Source of the DNA: Larimichthys crocea
Lineage: Eukaryota > Chordata > Actinopteri > Sciaenidae
DNA length: 64,000 nucleotides
Reading direction: 5' to 3'
NCBI RefSeq assembly: GCF_000972845.2
Contig: NC_040028.1
Location: 18,591,507 to 18,655,506, forward strand
The first letter of the stretch is position 1, and each line of letters starts with the position of its first letter. A program made the position numbers and the translations under genes. This document shows, piece after piece, positions 37,989-57,944 of this stretch. The notes below the pieces were generated by a model. The model did no database searches. It saw nothing but the letters and a program-made list of their open reading frames with translations, and was not told where the DNA came from.

Positions 37989-38008
37989 CAGTTTAACCGG
38001 TTAAACTG
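37989..38008. repeat. Perfect 20-bp palindrome centred on AACCGGTT
   Basis: CAGTTTAACC and its exact complement meet without a spacer. The centre AACCGGTT is the Grainyhead-family core sequence. Confidence 0.97.
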
Positions 38009-38020
38009 ATAGTCAACAGT

Positions 38021-39169
38021 TCATAGCTGCACCACCTCGTGCGCTCAGCTGCCACGTCTCCCCGCCTGCCTGGGATGTTTACTGCTAAATATTGATAGAC
38101 ATCTGGAGTGCCATTCATCCACCATCAAACTTTGGCGCGCCAGTGAAGTGGTCCCAGCCCTCTCTTCGCAGTGTGTCACACACACACACATGTGCAGACA
38201 GACACACATGAGGCACCTGGGGAGAGGTGTTTGGCATCGCCACAAATCAGAGGCCACAAAAAACAAAAGCCCCTGGAATTCACAAAGATTGGCCGCTTTC
38301 TCAAAGGGCGCAACGTTCTGGCAACAAAAAAAAAAGCTGCAGTTGTGATTAAACAAACATGCCTTTGCCTGATAACTGTATTAATGCAGACTCTATATCA
38401 CAAAAATCTTCACGAGCACAGGTGGTAATAACATTGTGCAAGCTCGCTTGCCTAACCAAACCGAGTCTGAGCCGCAACAAAAATATTGTTTCGAGAACAA
38501 GAAAATCAATTCTGGATACATTTCTTTTGTCTCTTTGCTCAGACCGGCTCAACAAAACAATGTTTGAGTCCTTCGCCCGTTGAAGCGGCGTTGTTTGTGT
38601 TTGTCGTCTAGAACAATGGCAGAGGAAAAAGACCTGGTGGCAAATTCGGGGATAAACCGAGTTTCAACAGTTCTGTGTTTCACCACGAGCCTCTTCACGT
38701 TAGAGAGAGAGAGATACTTGTACAGGGTCAGATTGGAAACATGTGTTGTGTGAGCACCATGGAGAGAATAATCCTCCGTCTTATTAGTGGAGAACCACAC
38801 TGGGGTTTACTAGACACACAAAAGAAGGAGATACAGGAGGAAAGAGAGAAAGAAAAAAACAAGGCTCTTTTGTCTTTTCTTAATTATTCATGCCCGGGAG
38901 GGATGCTCTCTCTCCTTTGTTTTTGTCAGCTGACACATGTACAGGTGTGCAGGTAGTGTGTGTGTGTGTTCATATATTTGTGTTTGTCTCTGTCTGTGTT
39001 TTTGTAATTGCACAGAAATGCCAGTTAAATGCACAAATCTCTCTTTGTCTGCACGCGTGTGTGTTACAATGTGTGCACAATGTGTCCGTCAGTGCCTTGG
39101 AGCCAGATCAGCCACGTTGGAAGCAGCAAGCTTTTTTCTCCTCGGTCCAAATCAAAGTGAGGAATGAAG
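38021..39169. other. Gene-free stretch
   Basis: Unassigned DNA with short CA/GT runs (38170, 38958) and no exon. Confidence 0.5.
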
Positions 39170-39690
39170 CGTAACAATGAGCCCAGCAGTTTGAGCCGAT
39201 GGGCTCTTTAAAACAGACACAGACAACAGCAGCTCGGCGACGACCCTGCCCCACGCTCTAATCGCTTCAAATGAAGTCATGAAGGCAACGCAGCGCAAAG
39301 CCAGCCTGAGCTCTCCTGTTCCGCAAGGTGCAGCAGCACTTGTTTGTGCAGAATGTCTGGCAATTAAAAATAATTGGGAAGCAGGTTTTTGCCTGTGAAT
39401 CTTCCAAGAGTGCCAGTTATGATCTAATGAAGCTTCATTAGGCATGCTGAAAGCCGAGAGTGCCGTATGACAACGGCAATTAGCCAGGATCATAGGCAAA
39501 AAAATAATCATTAAAAAAAAATACCTCGGCCAAGATTAGCTTTTCACTTAATGACCAATTCATTAGCTAATTGATTTCTTATTAGTTACAGGCAGAGACG
39601 ACTGTTTGGGGTACTGGCGCCGGTAATTAACAGCATTTATGCCATTAGTCAATTGCCTAATTTTCCAGGAAAACAACTTTGGAGGGGAGC
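39170..39690. promoter_or_regulatory. Strong candidate distal enhancer
   Basis: About 500 bp of mixed sequence packed with homeodomain cores: CTTAATGACCAATTCATTAG, CTAATTGATTTCTTATTAG, GGTAATTAACAG, GCCATTAGTCAATTGCC and GGCAATTAGCC. No simple repeat breaks it except an A run near 39512. It has the clearest element-like texture in the upstream region. Confidence 0.48.
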
Positions 39691-40673
39691 ATAGCTGGAG
39701 GCTTAGGGCCGTTTGCTTTCTCGCTGTGTTATCTCTTTAATATCGAGAGGGGAATCATCTCTCAGCTCGGGGGTTGTTAATACGCACTAATACCTTACTG
39801 ATTACCCATTCATGTCATGTGATCACGTGTTTGGTGCCCGAGTCCATCTGAGCGGAGGTGGATGGATGACGGGATGGGAGGAAGGTGATGTAATTAAAGA
39901 AGAAGATCAGGCGTTTGCAAATTTGTTCGATTCTATATTTAATATGACACTTTTTTTTCTTTTTTTTTTACGGCATCACATCTGTGCCGCCCCGCACCTA
40001 TGGATTAGGTGTGTCAAATGAATTGGGAGTGAATTAGATTAATTATTGCTCTCGAGGCTGCTGTGGTCTTCTGAGGGTCTTCTCCCTTCCATCAGACCCT
40101 GAGTTAAAGCAGACAAGGATGGATGGATGAGTAGTGACAGGTGCTCTCTGCCTACAGCAGCTCACTGAGCTATCAACCGGCAACTTATAATGACTGTCTA
40201 AGGAGGGCATACGCGGCTTTACCAACATATGAAACAACAGCCATAAACATATCGTCTGAAATGTGGCTGAGGAGCAGCCATTTGTACGACACGCTCGCTA
40301 ATGATGTGGTGCTTTTCTCATTAGCGCTCGGTCAGAGGACATGCATACTTAACAACAGTGCTCATTACACACACACGACGTTTTTAGAAATGCAGTTTTT
40401 ATTCTCGTCCATCTCAGCCTTCCTTGTCCACCTGCACCTGACTCTTAACACATTCCCCTTAAGCCGCTCACCTTCTTCCAGTGCTAAAAATCTTTTCGCC
40501 CTCTCTCCTAACTATGAAATAGTGGCAGCGCTCGTCTTGTACAGCGTGTCCGGCAGATGCCCAAAATGTCACGGCTGAGGCGCGCCATGATAAGTCAAAA
40601 ATATTGCATGCCACTCTTACCTGTAACTCTGTCTCTAAACGCCACATCCAAAGATGTCAAAATATGTTTTAGG

Positions 40674-40677
<4 letters not shown>

Positions 40678-40712
<35 letters not shown>
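40678..40712. repeat. CA microsatellite
   Basis: About 17 CA units. Confidence 0.95.
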
Positions 40713-40714
<2 letters not shown>

Positions 40715-41414
40715 AAGAGAAAAAAAAGTGGACTGGAGTTTGACTACGGTGACTGGCCCGGGTGACAAATTCAAAGGGATGAGATGACAGACATGTCATG
40801 ACAGGAGAGAGGCAGTGATTTGGCCCATCAAAGCCAGCCTTCAGCCAACAGACACAGCCTGCGGCACATGCCGGATCAGTCTTACATACATGCGGGTGTG
40901 TTGGCGTGTGTTTAATGTAATGTGCAAGTATGTGTGCACCCTCTTTTCAAACCAGGCCCCGGTGAGCTTTATATAGCCGGTGTACTGGTTTCTAAGGGGC
41001 TTTCCTGGGAGTCCCAGCCACAGAGGGCACTCTTGTCTTGATTGCACACTAACCTCTCAACACATCCCAGCCTCTTCCCCTCGTCCTAATCTCGAGCATC
41101 TGTTCTACATTCACCCCTCTCTCCCTCCGCTCTACCTCTCTGTTTTCCTCTGCGGACCCTTCTTCTGTGTTTTCTTCACCTTTCTTTTTTTTTTGCTTGA
41201 TCCCTCGATCCCCTTCCTCACATCCACTCTTTTTCCCCCCCTTCTGTCTCTCCTCCGTCTCCTCCGCTGTCTGTGTCGGGTCTTCGGTTCTGTTAATTAA
41301 ATCTAATGAAGTCATCTATCAAGGACTCCTCTTTTCTCAACACCACAACATAAATCACTCTCTGTAAAAGAAGCTATTCCTCTTTCTCCCTCTCTCTCTC
41401 CCTCTCACTCTCTC

Positions 41415-41537
41415 TCTCTCGACCAGGCTTTAATTGTGTGATTGAGAAAGTGTAGCATCACTCCATAAAAGCCAGTCTGCCTCAAAAGGCCGTTCTCTGG
41501 CTGACACCAGAGGGACCCCTTATAGCCTGCTGTGGTG

Positions 41538-41600
<63 letters not shown>

Positions 41601-41760
41601 GCAAGCGACTTAAAACAGACACTTATTGTAAATGGGCCTCATTGGTCTCTGAAGACGTTGTTAACATGTCTGTGGGATGGTTCCCCTGCCAAGAGGGAAC
41701 TTGATCCATCTCCACATTTACAAAATTAATTTCTATTACAAGCTGTGACTGACTAACACT
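41415..41760. promoter_or_regulatory. Candidate element interrupted by a long CA repeat
   Basis: Left: GGCTTTAATTGTGTGATTGAG. Right: CACTTATTGTAAATGGGCC and AAAATTAATTTC. A (CA)29 tract (41541-41598) sits between two halves of similar texture. Texture-based call. Confidence 0.4.
41541..41598. repeat. CA microsatellite
   Basis: About 29 perfect CA units inside a candidate regulatory block. Confidence 0.96.
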
Positions 41761-42224
41761 GTCCAAATGGGGATTTATTTGCTCCCACAATGCACAGCAG
41801 TGATTTCAGATGGACAGCACTGGAAGGATGCAGCTGACATCAGCATCAGAATGCAACGCCGGTCGTCGCTTTGCATTTATATTTCTCCTCCTCCTCCTTC
41901 TTCTTCTTCTTCTCCGCTGGGTGCACCAACAATAAAAATTAGACAATTACATAAGTAGCTTTTTTTTTTTTTCTCATCATTTCAGGTCACCACGACGTGT
42001 GGCCCCCCCCCCCCCTCTTTCAAAGATGATGACGCAAACCTGATGTAACTAAACCGTACACGAGAAGCACCAGACACATCTAAATAATGTATAAATGATA
42101 CGTCTTGTTAGCCTCGACTCAGGTTCAGATGTCTCCTCGTGCACCAGATGATCAATGTCCTCCTATTATCCTCATGCACTCTCTTCAGTTCCATTCCCGA
42201 TTCTCCCCGCCTCTCCCCGGGTCT

Positions 42225-42510
42225 TTCATGTTGCCCTCTGGGAGCCAAACAAAACATGGTTTTCTACTGCAAATAAGGAGCTAAAACACCATGTGATCAG
42301 CCATGAATTATTTGAAAGCTATTGATTTGTGTAAATTGTTGCATTCCCCCGGAGTATTTGACCATGAGAACAATAGTATCATTATAAGGGACTTTAGCAG
42401 AAATAAATACTCTCATTTTGTTTTTTTTGGCCTGAATGAAAGGAGGATGATTTTTAAGGAGCTGCGAGTAATTAATGAGCAGATTGAACCTGAAGTGTAA
42501 ACTGGAGCTC
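42225..42510. promoter_or_regulatory. Strong candidate distal enhancer
   Basis: Uniform non-repetitive block with CATGAATTATTTGAAAG, CTATTGATTTGTG, GAGTAATTAATGAGCAG and CCATGTGATCAGCC. Open frames here have no recognisable product. It lies 5 kb upstream of shox. Confidence 0.45.
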
Positions 42511-44089
42511 GTTAAGGAGAGAGAGAACGTGTTTGATTTTCAAGCACTGTCAGTGGGTTGCTGTGTTTTCCCCTGCAAATCTGCACCGCGTTTAAGAATA
42601 TAATGCCAATTTCATGCCTTTTTTTTTTCCTCAACAAGAGGCCCCGGTGCCCTGTGGGTAGATAGCAGTTAGAGAATACACAGGGAAAAATAACAATCCA
42701 AAAAGGAGAACCAACATATTCCCAAAACATCTCAGTCAAGTGCGAGCTAATGTTCAGCACATTGTGGTATTTTCATGTTGGATTTTTTTTTTCTTTTTCT
42801 TTTTTTGCCCTGAAAGCCTCATTTAGATGGCAGACAAGGCTTTTTTGAACACAGAGCAGCCTGTAGTCTCCGTGGACCGCTGCTGCAGCACTGCTTAAAA
42901 AAAAAAAAAAGGACCTAAATGAAGGCACCAGACAATGTAGCACCATGAGATCCCTGCACCCCGCAGACAGGCCAGAGGAGGGTAATAAACAAACACACAA
43001 TCACTGCCATTAACATGACTGCAAGTTTAACACGCACACACACACAGACACACACACACACACACAAATCCTCCTCTTCCTCACAGGAAAGGTTTAAATT
43101 TATCTACCAGGGGAAGAATCCAATTTAGTGTTTCTGCACAGGACCACCACATCTGTACGGCATCTCTGCATTGCTGAATCAGATTCAAGCATATACCACT
43201 TTATTGCATTTTTCTTTTCTTTTTTTCCCTGCTGCTCCCTTGTCCCTATAGTACGAGATGATGATATTTGGAGATGAGCGCTGCTCTAAAAGACGCTTTA
43301 TGGTCATGGAAATCATATTAGAAGCTGGAGGTGCAGTCGTTGCTTTTTAAGTTCAATTTTCGAGAAAAAAAAACCTCACTCCGCTCTCTCGGGGCCAAGT
43401 ATAACATTTAGACAATCACATCTGTCATATATTCTGATTTTACTGAAGCGTGGTGCAGAGAGATGAGCATGGGTGCATGTGGAAACACATCTTCTGCTGT
43501 CTTTCTTGCACACACATCATTTGTCATACCTTTATATGCATTATTAGTCATCCTTTGACTTTTTTAATGCTCAATTCACTGATTTAATTATTGACTCCCT
43601 CTCATGAGTGAAAAAACAAAAGAAAAAATCTTGGCAGATTTCCAGAAGCTGAGATCTACATTTAGGATCATCCGTCACTCCACACATGAGGGATCAGTGT
43701 GGCAGAGGGAACAGGTTGAAACAGTGTTGTGGCATTTGTGTTTGCAGAGAGAGAGAGAGAGAGGACCTGTGTCCAGGCAGCGGCTGCTCCCTCTATCACC
43801 TTTTCCTTCTCATCTCTAAATCTGAAAACCAGCAAGACCGGAGGGATTCAAACCTTCGCTCAGGCTACAGGGTGCTAACACAGTTCCTTTCTATTATCTG
43901 ACATGCTACCCAAAAGTGTGAATCTGATGTATGATCAATGAGGGCAACACAATCCTAATTTGCTCATTGCTTTGCATTACCACAGTCTGTCCCCCCCACT
44001 TTCTCTTCCTCTACTGTCTCCTCGCCCTCCCTACACTCTTCTCCTCCCATCTCCCTCTCCCTCCCTCTCTCCCTCTCTCTCTCTCTGCT

Positions 44090-44260
44090 TTCTTCCAGCC
44101 AGCGCAGACTCATTTAAGTCTGCTGATGTCTTGATAATGCTCCAAAGCCTTCACAAGCAGGTAGAGAAGGAATTCCTCAGCTCCCTTAATTATCAGTAAA
44201 TGGACGATCAGGGGCATGAGTAGGTTTATGAGCAGTAAAAAGACAGTGCTTGTCACCTCC
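44090..44260. promoter_or_regulatory. Candidate regulatory block
   Basis: Follows a pyrimidine tract. It contains CTTGATAATGC, CCCTTAATTATCAGTAAATGG and GGTTTATGAGCAG, without simple repeats. About 3 kb upstream of shox. Texture-based call. Confidence 0.4.
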
Positions 44261-44890
44261 CGCGACTCGGCGAGGGTGATATTTCACTTGTAACTCAATG
44301 TAAAGAAACCTGCAGCCATGTTGGATTCCGCTTGGCACTCACAGTATTTCCAGTATGTTTAAAAAAAAAAAAAAAAGACACATTTGTGAGTCTTTCTTTG
44401 ACTCGAGCTTTGCTGAGCATGCGCTTTAAATGTTCCATTTATTAAATGTTTGACTTATGTACATGAAGTGGTGTGCAATGGGAGGAAAAATGTAGAAGAT
44501 AATGTTGGTAGCTGGGATGAAAATAGGTACATGTTAAATTAGAAAAATAAAAATTAGGACACTGTATTTATTTAATAATTGGATTTCCTGACACACAGAC
44601 ACCAAAAATAAACTCCATATAATAATACTAATACTAATAATACTACTACTAATAATAATAATAATCATATACTTTTGTTATTATCTCTTTAGAATATATG
44701 TATCTGCTGCACACTGCACTCTGTCTTGAGGTCATTCACACTAATAATAACAGAAATAATACTGGCAATAAATAAACAATTGAATAATTCAAAAATAACA
44801 CGCCTGATTTCTTTTTTTTTTTTTTTTAATTTCTTTCTTTCTTTCCCGGTGCACACGTGCAGCAGTGAAGGCGGGGTGTGTCGTGATCGT

Positions 44891-44953
44891 GGTTGGGTGG
44901 AGGTGGAGGTGGTGGTGGTGGAGGTGGTGGAGGAGGTGGTGGGGGTGGGGGTG
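44891..44953 (+). repeat. G-rich GGT/GGA tract
   Basis: GGT and GGA triplets end in two GGGGG runs. G is nearly confined to the + strand, so quadruplex or triplex formation is possible. Confidence 0.93.
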
Positions 44954-44995
44954 AATGAGCGGCATGTGAAAATATGATTGAGGCCCCTTTAAGAG

Positions 44996-45019
44996 TTTTT
45001 TTTTTTTTTTTTTTTTTTT
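44996..45019. repeat. T24 homopolymer
   Basis: 24 T residues, followed by an abrupt shift to GC-balanced DNA. Confidence 0.93.
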
Positions 45020-46844
45020 GGGCCACTAAACTGTAGCGACACCAGCGTCGGTGCGTAAAGAAGCATCCCTCCTGGATTTCTTCTGATATTCCTCCAGGCT
45101 GCTGCTGATTGGACACCACATGCCTCGAGTCTGTGAGATTACATGCAATCATTTTTTGAAATCGTTAAGGGAGAAATAAAAAAAAATAATAAAAAATGGG
45201 ACTGGGACATTTTTTACTGCTGGTGTCTTCTAATGAGCTGAAAATCAAAATACAGTGTGATAAAAAATAATATAAAATACTTTTTTTTTTCTTTTTTTTT
45301 TTTTTTACAAATGCTACATTTAGCATATGTTGTGTTATTTTAATTGGGCTCTGTGTTCGTCATTCATATTAAACATGCACTGCCTATATAGGCCTTCTGG
45401 CGATATGTTTTCCTTTATTATTCTGGAGGAATATTAACAATTGTTAATGAGCTTTACTGTTGGATACACCGTTCACTCCAAATGTTTTTATCTGATCCAG
45501 AAATGTAGTTTCATCTGCGCTGCTTATCAATAAATTCCAACAACTGTTAGATAAAGAAATGTCAGAATGTGATCTGGGCTTTCTGTTTGTGCGTAATGAT
45601 TTCATATCCAACAGTGTATTTTTTAAATGACGCACTAAAACGAGCACAGATCAAATAAAGATAAAAACATCTCAGTAATAAACATTTTTTACACCCCACA
45701 GCTGATCGGCACGTGCAGACGCCGTGCGTAAAAGTTAGATATTTCCTTTAATTTCAATTTTTTATTTTTTTTTAAACAAGCCCCTGATGGTGGATTATTT
45801 CGTTTTCACACACGTGCGCCTTTTGTAAACGCCACTTTTATTGTGTTGGGGTGATATCTAGGCACACGACAGGGAGCGCAGATTTGCGTCTTAAAGAGGA
45901 TTTAGGTCTATTAACAACAAAAGGCGCAGTTCATGGCACAAGGGAGAGACCTCGACTTGTGCGTCAAGCCGCAGTGATGTGAAGCGGGGCTCGCTGATAA
46001 ATGGAGAGACATCAAACCGAGTCATTAGAGAGCTGAGATATGAGACTTTCACAGTGGCGGGCCGCTCAGGGCGGCAGACCCAGGGGATCACACTCCTCTC
46101 CCGGCCTTTTGTGTTTGTGTGGTGGACTGATGAACGACTTAGATAACGTTAAGCCATTATGGGCTCACTTATTCCCATGAAAATCCTGTAAATAGAGGGA
46201 ACATTTTTTCACTGCTGATATCTATTGATTTGTTGCCCATATTTGTAACCGGAAACCACAAAGGATTACAAGTGAATACTCAAAAGGGACCTGAATTTAT
46301 AACAGCCAAATATTAATTACAGCATTATCCAGTGATTATTGTGTATTTGTTGCTGTTCAGTGTTGCCTGCTTTGCCTCATGATTCACAGTTTGCATTTAG
46401 ATTGATGTGACTCTTGTTTACAGAAGGCAAAAGAGCTGGAAATACTTTGAAAATGTCACCAAAAAAATCAAAATTTCGTGCGTAAAATTAGCAGAAAACA
46501 AAGAATTGTGATCTAATTAAATTTGACAGATATCAACTAAACTCAGCTGCAGTTGGATGTTTTAAAGTATTCAAGATTGGACACTATTTTCTAATAAATG
46601 ATCCATTTTAAACTCTGATTTGATATTTGCCAAACCTCTCCATGTGTGCGTTTTTTTTTTGTTTTTTTTGGACTCATCGTGCGCGAACTCCACATTAGAG
46701 AAGTTTAAGTCCAATCAGCTGACACATCAGAGGTTATAGGTGCTTTATGGAGCGTGTCACGCACAGATTAGCCTCTAAACATATTAGTCAACTCAACAAA
46801 CACCAACAAAAAACCGAAGGGGGCTACCGACACAAACCCAGCAT

Positions 46845-47010
46845 TTGTATCTCCTTAATCGCGTTAATTAAATTTTCGCCGAATTAATTAGACATAACAG
46901 CCATATCCAGCCTTCCACGCAGGAGTGAGCCACCGTGGGCATTTTAATGACCCCGTAATTCAATTAACCGCCTCCATCAGCTCCATCATTGATTTGTGGA
47001 AGAAGAAGAA
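46845..47010 (+). promoter_or_regulatory. Candidate proximal control region of shox
   Basis: This block lies about 130-300 bp before the TATA box. It contains paired homeodomain-type palindromes, TTAATTAA at 46864-46871 and AATTAATT at 46882-46889, separated by a short spacer. CAATTAA and ATTGATTT follow. The mixed, non-repetitive make-up suggests a conserved promoter element. Conservation was not tested. Confidence 0.45.
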
Positions 47011-47138
47011 GAGGAAGAAGAAGAAAAAAAAAAAGCTGCTGAAAGTTGAATTCTGCAAAGTCGAGCCGGCCTGTAATTGCTCAAGACACAGAGATCGGGG
47101 GGAAGAAGGGGTGGGGGGGCTGGGCTGAGGTGGCCGTG

Positions 47139-47147
47139 TATAAATAG
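47139..47147 (+). promoter_or_regulatory. shox: shox TATA box
   Basis: TATAAATAG lies about 205 bp upstream of the ATG. That places transcription start near 47165-47175, around the sequence ACACAGTCACAAC. Human SHOX has an internal promoter just upstream of its first coding exon, and this is the equivalent position. The start site is inferred. Confidence 0.7.
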
Positions 47148-47169
47148 TGTGCTCTCAAATACACAGTCA

Positions 47170-47347
47170 CAACAGCAGGAGTGATCTCACCTCCTCTCCA
47201 CCCCTTCTATCTATCGCGGCTGCCAGCCTCCAAAAAAGAGCGTATCTGTGAGCAGTGGCTGGGTACTATAGAGACGGTAAGGTATATAACCGAGAATTCA
47301 CGGTGGATTTCCCTGACCAGGACCACTACTGAGCGACAGAGCCGACC
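47170..47347 (+). other. shox: shox 5' UTR (inferred)
   Basis: This stretch runs from the predicted TATA-driven start to the ATG. It has no upstream ATG, and stop codons occur in frame with the shox start. Its 5' limit is an inference from the TATA box, and a further upstream non-coding exon is not excluded. Confidence 0.5.
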
Positions 47348-55379
<8,032 letters not shown>

Positions 55380-56349
55380 CCCCACCGGGCTGCCCCTCCG
55401 CTCGCCTGATGCCCATAATCGCCTCTCACACAAGACTGAGCCTGTGAAAGGGCCGTGACACTCACAGCTAAAACTAAACTAAACAAAAACACTGAGTGAG
55501 AATGAAAGAGAGGAACACATACAGAGGAGGGGGGAGAGAGAGTGTGTGAGAGAGAGAGAGAGGGGGAGAACAGTGGAGGAAGAAAATAAAAAAAAAGAAG
55601 GAGGGAGCGAGAAAATTGTCACAAAACCAGCTGCCAAAACAAACCACTTGTAGAGAGAACGGTAATTAAATACCAATGAAATCACCTTTTACTTTTCGCC
55701 CCAACAGGCAGGACTTCTGCGGGGCCAGTGGCTCAGTCCACTCCAGGCACAGATCACATCCCAAGGACCGTACAAACACATGTGGATGTCTGTCTGAGGG
55801 CCAGGCCGGGGCCCGTCAGACCAGAAGACGTTAGAACAAAGCAAACTGGCAAAGGGCAGCAGCAGGGCCCCAAAAAAAAAAAAAAGCAGAGCCTTCAGCT
55901 GACGCTTGGCTGCAGCCATGTTGACAATGTTTGAGCATGGTGTGTGTGTGTGCGTGAGGGCGGGAGGGAGGGGAGGGCGAGGGGGGGGAACAGACCCCAA
56001 AAACACCACCATTGGAACGGCTCCTCACCTTTTACGAACCCCCCCACCCACCCCACCTCCCGTGACCCCTCGCCACCCCCCTCCACTTAGAAAAACGAAG
56101 AAAAAAGCAAACATTAAAAAAAAAAAAAGGCCATATTTGTCTCCAACCACTGTGTTTCCCTGCTGCTGCCAAGTGCATGAGCTCTAATGGAGGACCGTTC
56201 TGGGACTGGCCTCCCATCCACACACCTGACATAAACCGCTCAACAACTGTTTTTAACACTGCCATCCTTACATGCCCACGACTTCTCCCCCCGCTCTCCT
56301 CCCCCCCTGACACCTACAAAGTGAAGGGTCTCCATTGCGGTTTGATCTC

Positions 56350-56378
56350 CTTCTTCTTCTTCTTCTTCTTCTTCTTCT
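56350..56378. repeat. CTT repeat in shox 3' UTR
   Basis: About nine CTT units, which would be transcribed as CUU. Confidence 0.94.
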
Positions 56379-57944
56379 GGACTTGTGCTATAACGAAAGC
56401 AACAACTCATTTTTTTCCTTTCGCTGCAGAGGGGAGGGATGTTCTCTCCCGCGTTTTGCTGGGCATGCGTCGGCGTGACTCGGTTTTGCATTTTCTCTCG
56501 CGGCGCTCTCTCTCTCTCTCTTTTTGTCTTGATTTCTTTTTCCGTTCGTCGTGTCGTATCTTGGGTAAAGAAGTGAAGATAGCCTTTGCACTTCAGGTCT
56601 TGTATGTGGGTGTTTACAAATGGCACTACAAGCAGATACTACTTTACTAATTAAAAAGGGGTGGGGTTGGGGTTTGATATTGTCATGTGATCAGCGAAAA
56701 AGGACATTATCTTGGATAAAGGGTATACATGCGTTTGTTTGTTTTTTTCTTCTCTTTTTTTTGTAACTCTGAAAATAAGAAGAAAGCATCAGTCAGACTG
56801 AAATGCAATGGTGTGCAGTTTAAGTGCAATACTGTAAATAGCAAAAAAAAAAGTAAAAACAGCTAAGCAGTTAATCCTCGACGATAAAGAGACCCAATGA
56901 TTCTTCTTCTGTTGTTTTCTCTCATGCACTGTTGGGAGTGTTGAAATCTCTTTGCCAAAACACGACAGTTTTTTTCTACAGCAGTGTATATTTTCTTGAG
57001 TTTCATTACCAGGTGCCATATCCCACATAAAGAACCTCCTGTGATGTATTCAAGTGTTTTTTTTTGTTTTTGTTTTTTTTTGTTGTATACATCAGGTTTG
57101 ACTTGTTGAGGGGAAAACATGAGCACATTTTTTTGGATGCTGCAGAAATTACGGTCGGATTCTGAAAAACGATTCAAAATCGTTTAAACAATGGAGAAAT
57201 CCGTTTTTCCTTTTTTTTTTTTTGGATATTGGATAAAAGAAAGAAAAGTTCCTAAATCATAAATCAGCAATGTAATCCAAACCGAGCAGTTGTTTACAAT
57301 ATGATTAGCTTAATTCTGCATGTTATATGTGACATTTCATCGTTAATTTACAAACTGTACTTTTTACAAAATTCTTCCAGAAACATTTGGATTATTTTTG
57401 GGATTCAAAGATTATTGTTATTATTATTTTGTTTTTTTCACACTGCTGTCAGAGCTGCGCTAAACGTGTCGATCTGTTTCAGATCTACGTACCTCTAACA
57501 GTCTCCAAAAAAAAACAAAGGTGTTCTCTGTTCACAGACCTCCGTTTCGAATTGTTTATCTATGTCTCCATTTTTAAATTAAACATATTGGTGTTTTATT
57601 TATTATTTTGTCTGAAAGTTTATGAAAGATGAAATAGTTGAACTTACAAGTGTACATTTTTACATGGCTTTGCATTTATTTTTGTATGTTTTTTTTTGTT
57701 TTTCAAGTGTTCGATTTGAATTAGGAGGTGTGGCTGTAGTGCATTGTTTGCCTAAAAAAAAAAAAAATTAATAATAATGTAGCGTGTCCGAGTTTACAAA
57801 CATTTCAGGGATGGTTGAACTGAACAATACTCCATGGAATTTGTTGTACCCATTAAAAATGATTATCATTTCATATGCAAGCATGCCTAAACATGAATCA
57901 TCGTACAGTTTGTTTTTCCCCTTTTTTGATTCACAAAATATGAA

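Larger units (their letters stand above)
37340..38020. promoter_or_regulatory. Candidate element with two perfect inverted repeats
   Basis: At 37358-37383, TTGCTTAATTA and its complement flank a 4-nt spacer, a dimeric homeodomain-type site. At 37989-38008, a 20-bp perfect palindrome has AACCGGTT at its centre, the Grainyhead core. Both are seen directly. Their use as binding sites is inferred. Confidence 0.4.
44261..46844. other. Gene-free stretch upstream of shox
   Basis: AT-rich, with long A/T homopolymers (44359, 44812, 44996, 45283) and the G-rich tract at 44891. No exon is recognised. A non-coding first exon cannot be excluded. Confidence 0.5.

Noticed and set aside
41010..41035. CTCF-like AGAGGGCAC
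   Set aside because: Only the right half of the motif fits. The left half mismatches at several positions.
43800..43900. SINE-like GGGATTCAAACC
   Set aside because: Resembles a reversed box B, but no partner box A or known body follows, so not called.
47276..47321. Possible mini-intron in the shox 5' UTR (GTAAGG to ACCAG)
   Set aside because: About 45 nt is too short for a vertebrate intron and the acceptor lacks a pyrimidine tract.
56177..56650. 157-codon open frame in the shox 3' region
   Set aside because: Composed of a CTT repeat (phenylalanine run) and pyrimidine-rich DNA within the inferred 3' UTR.
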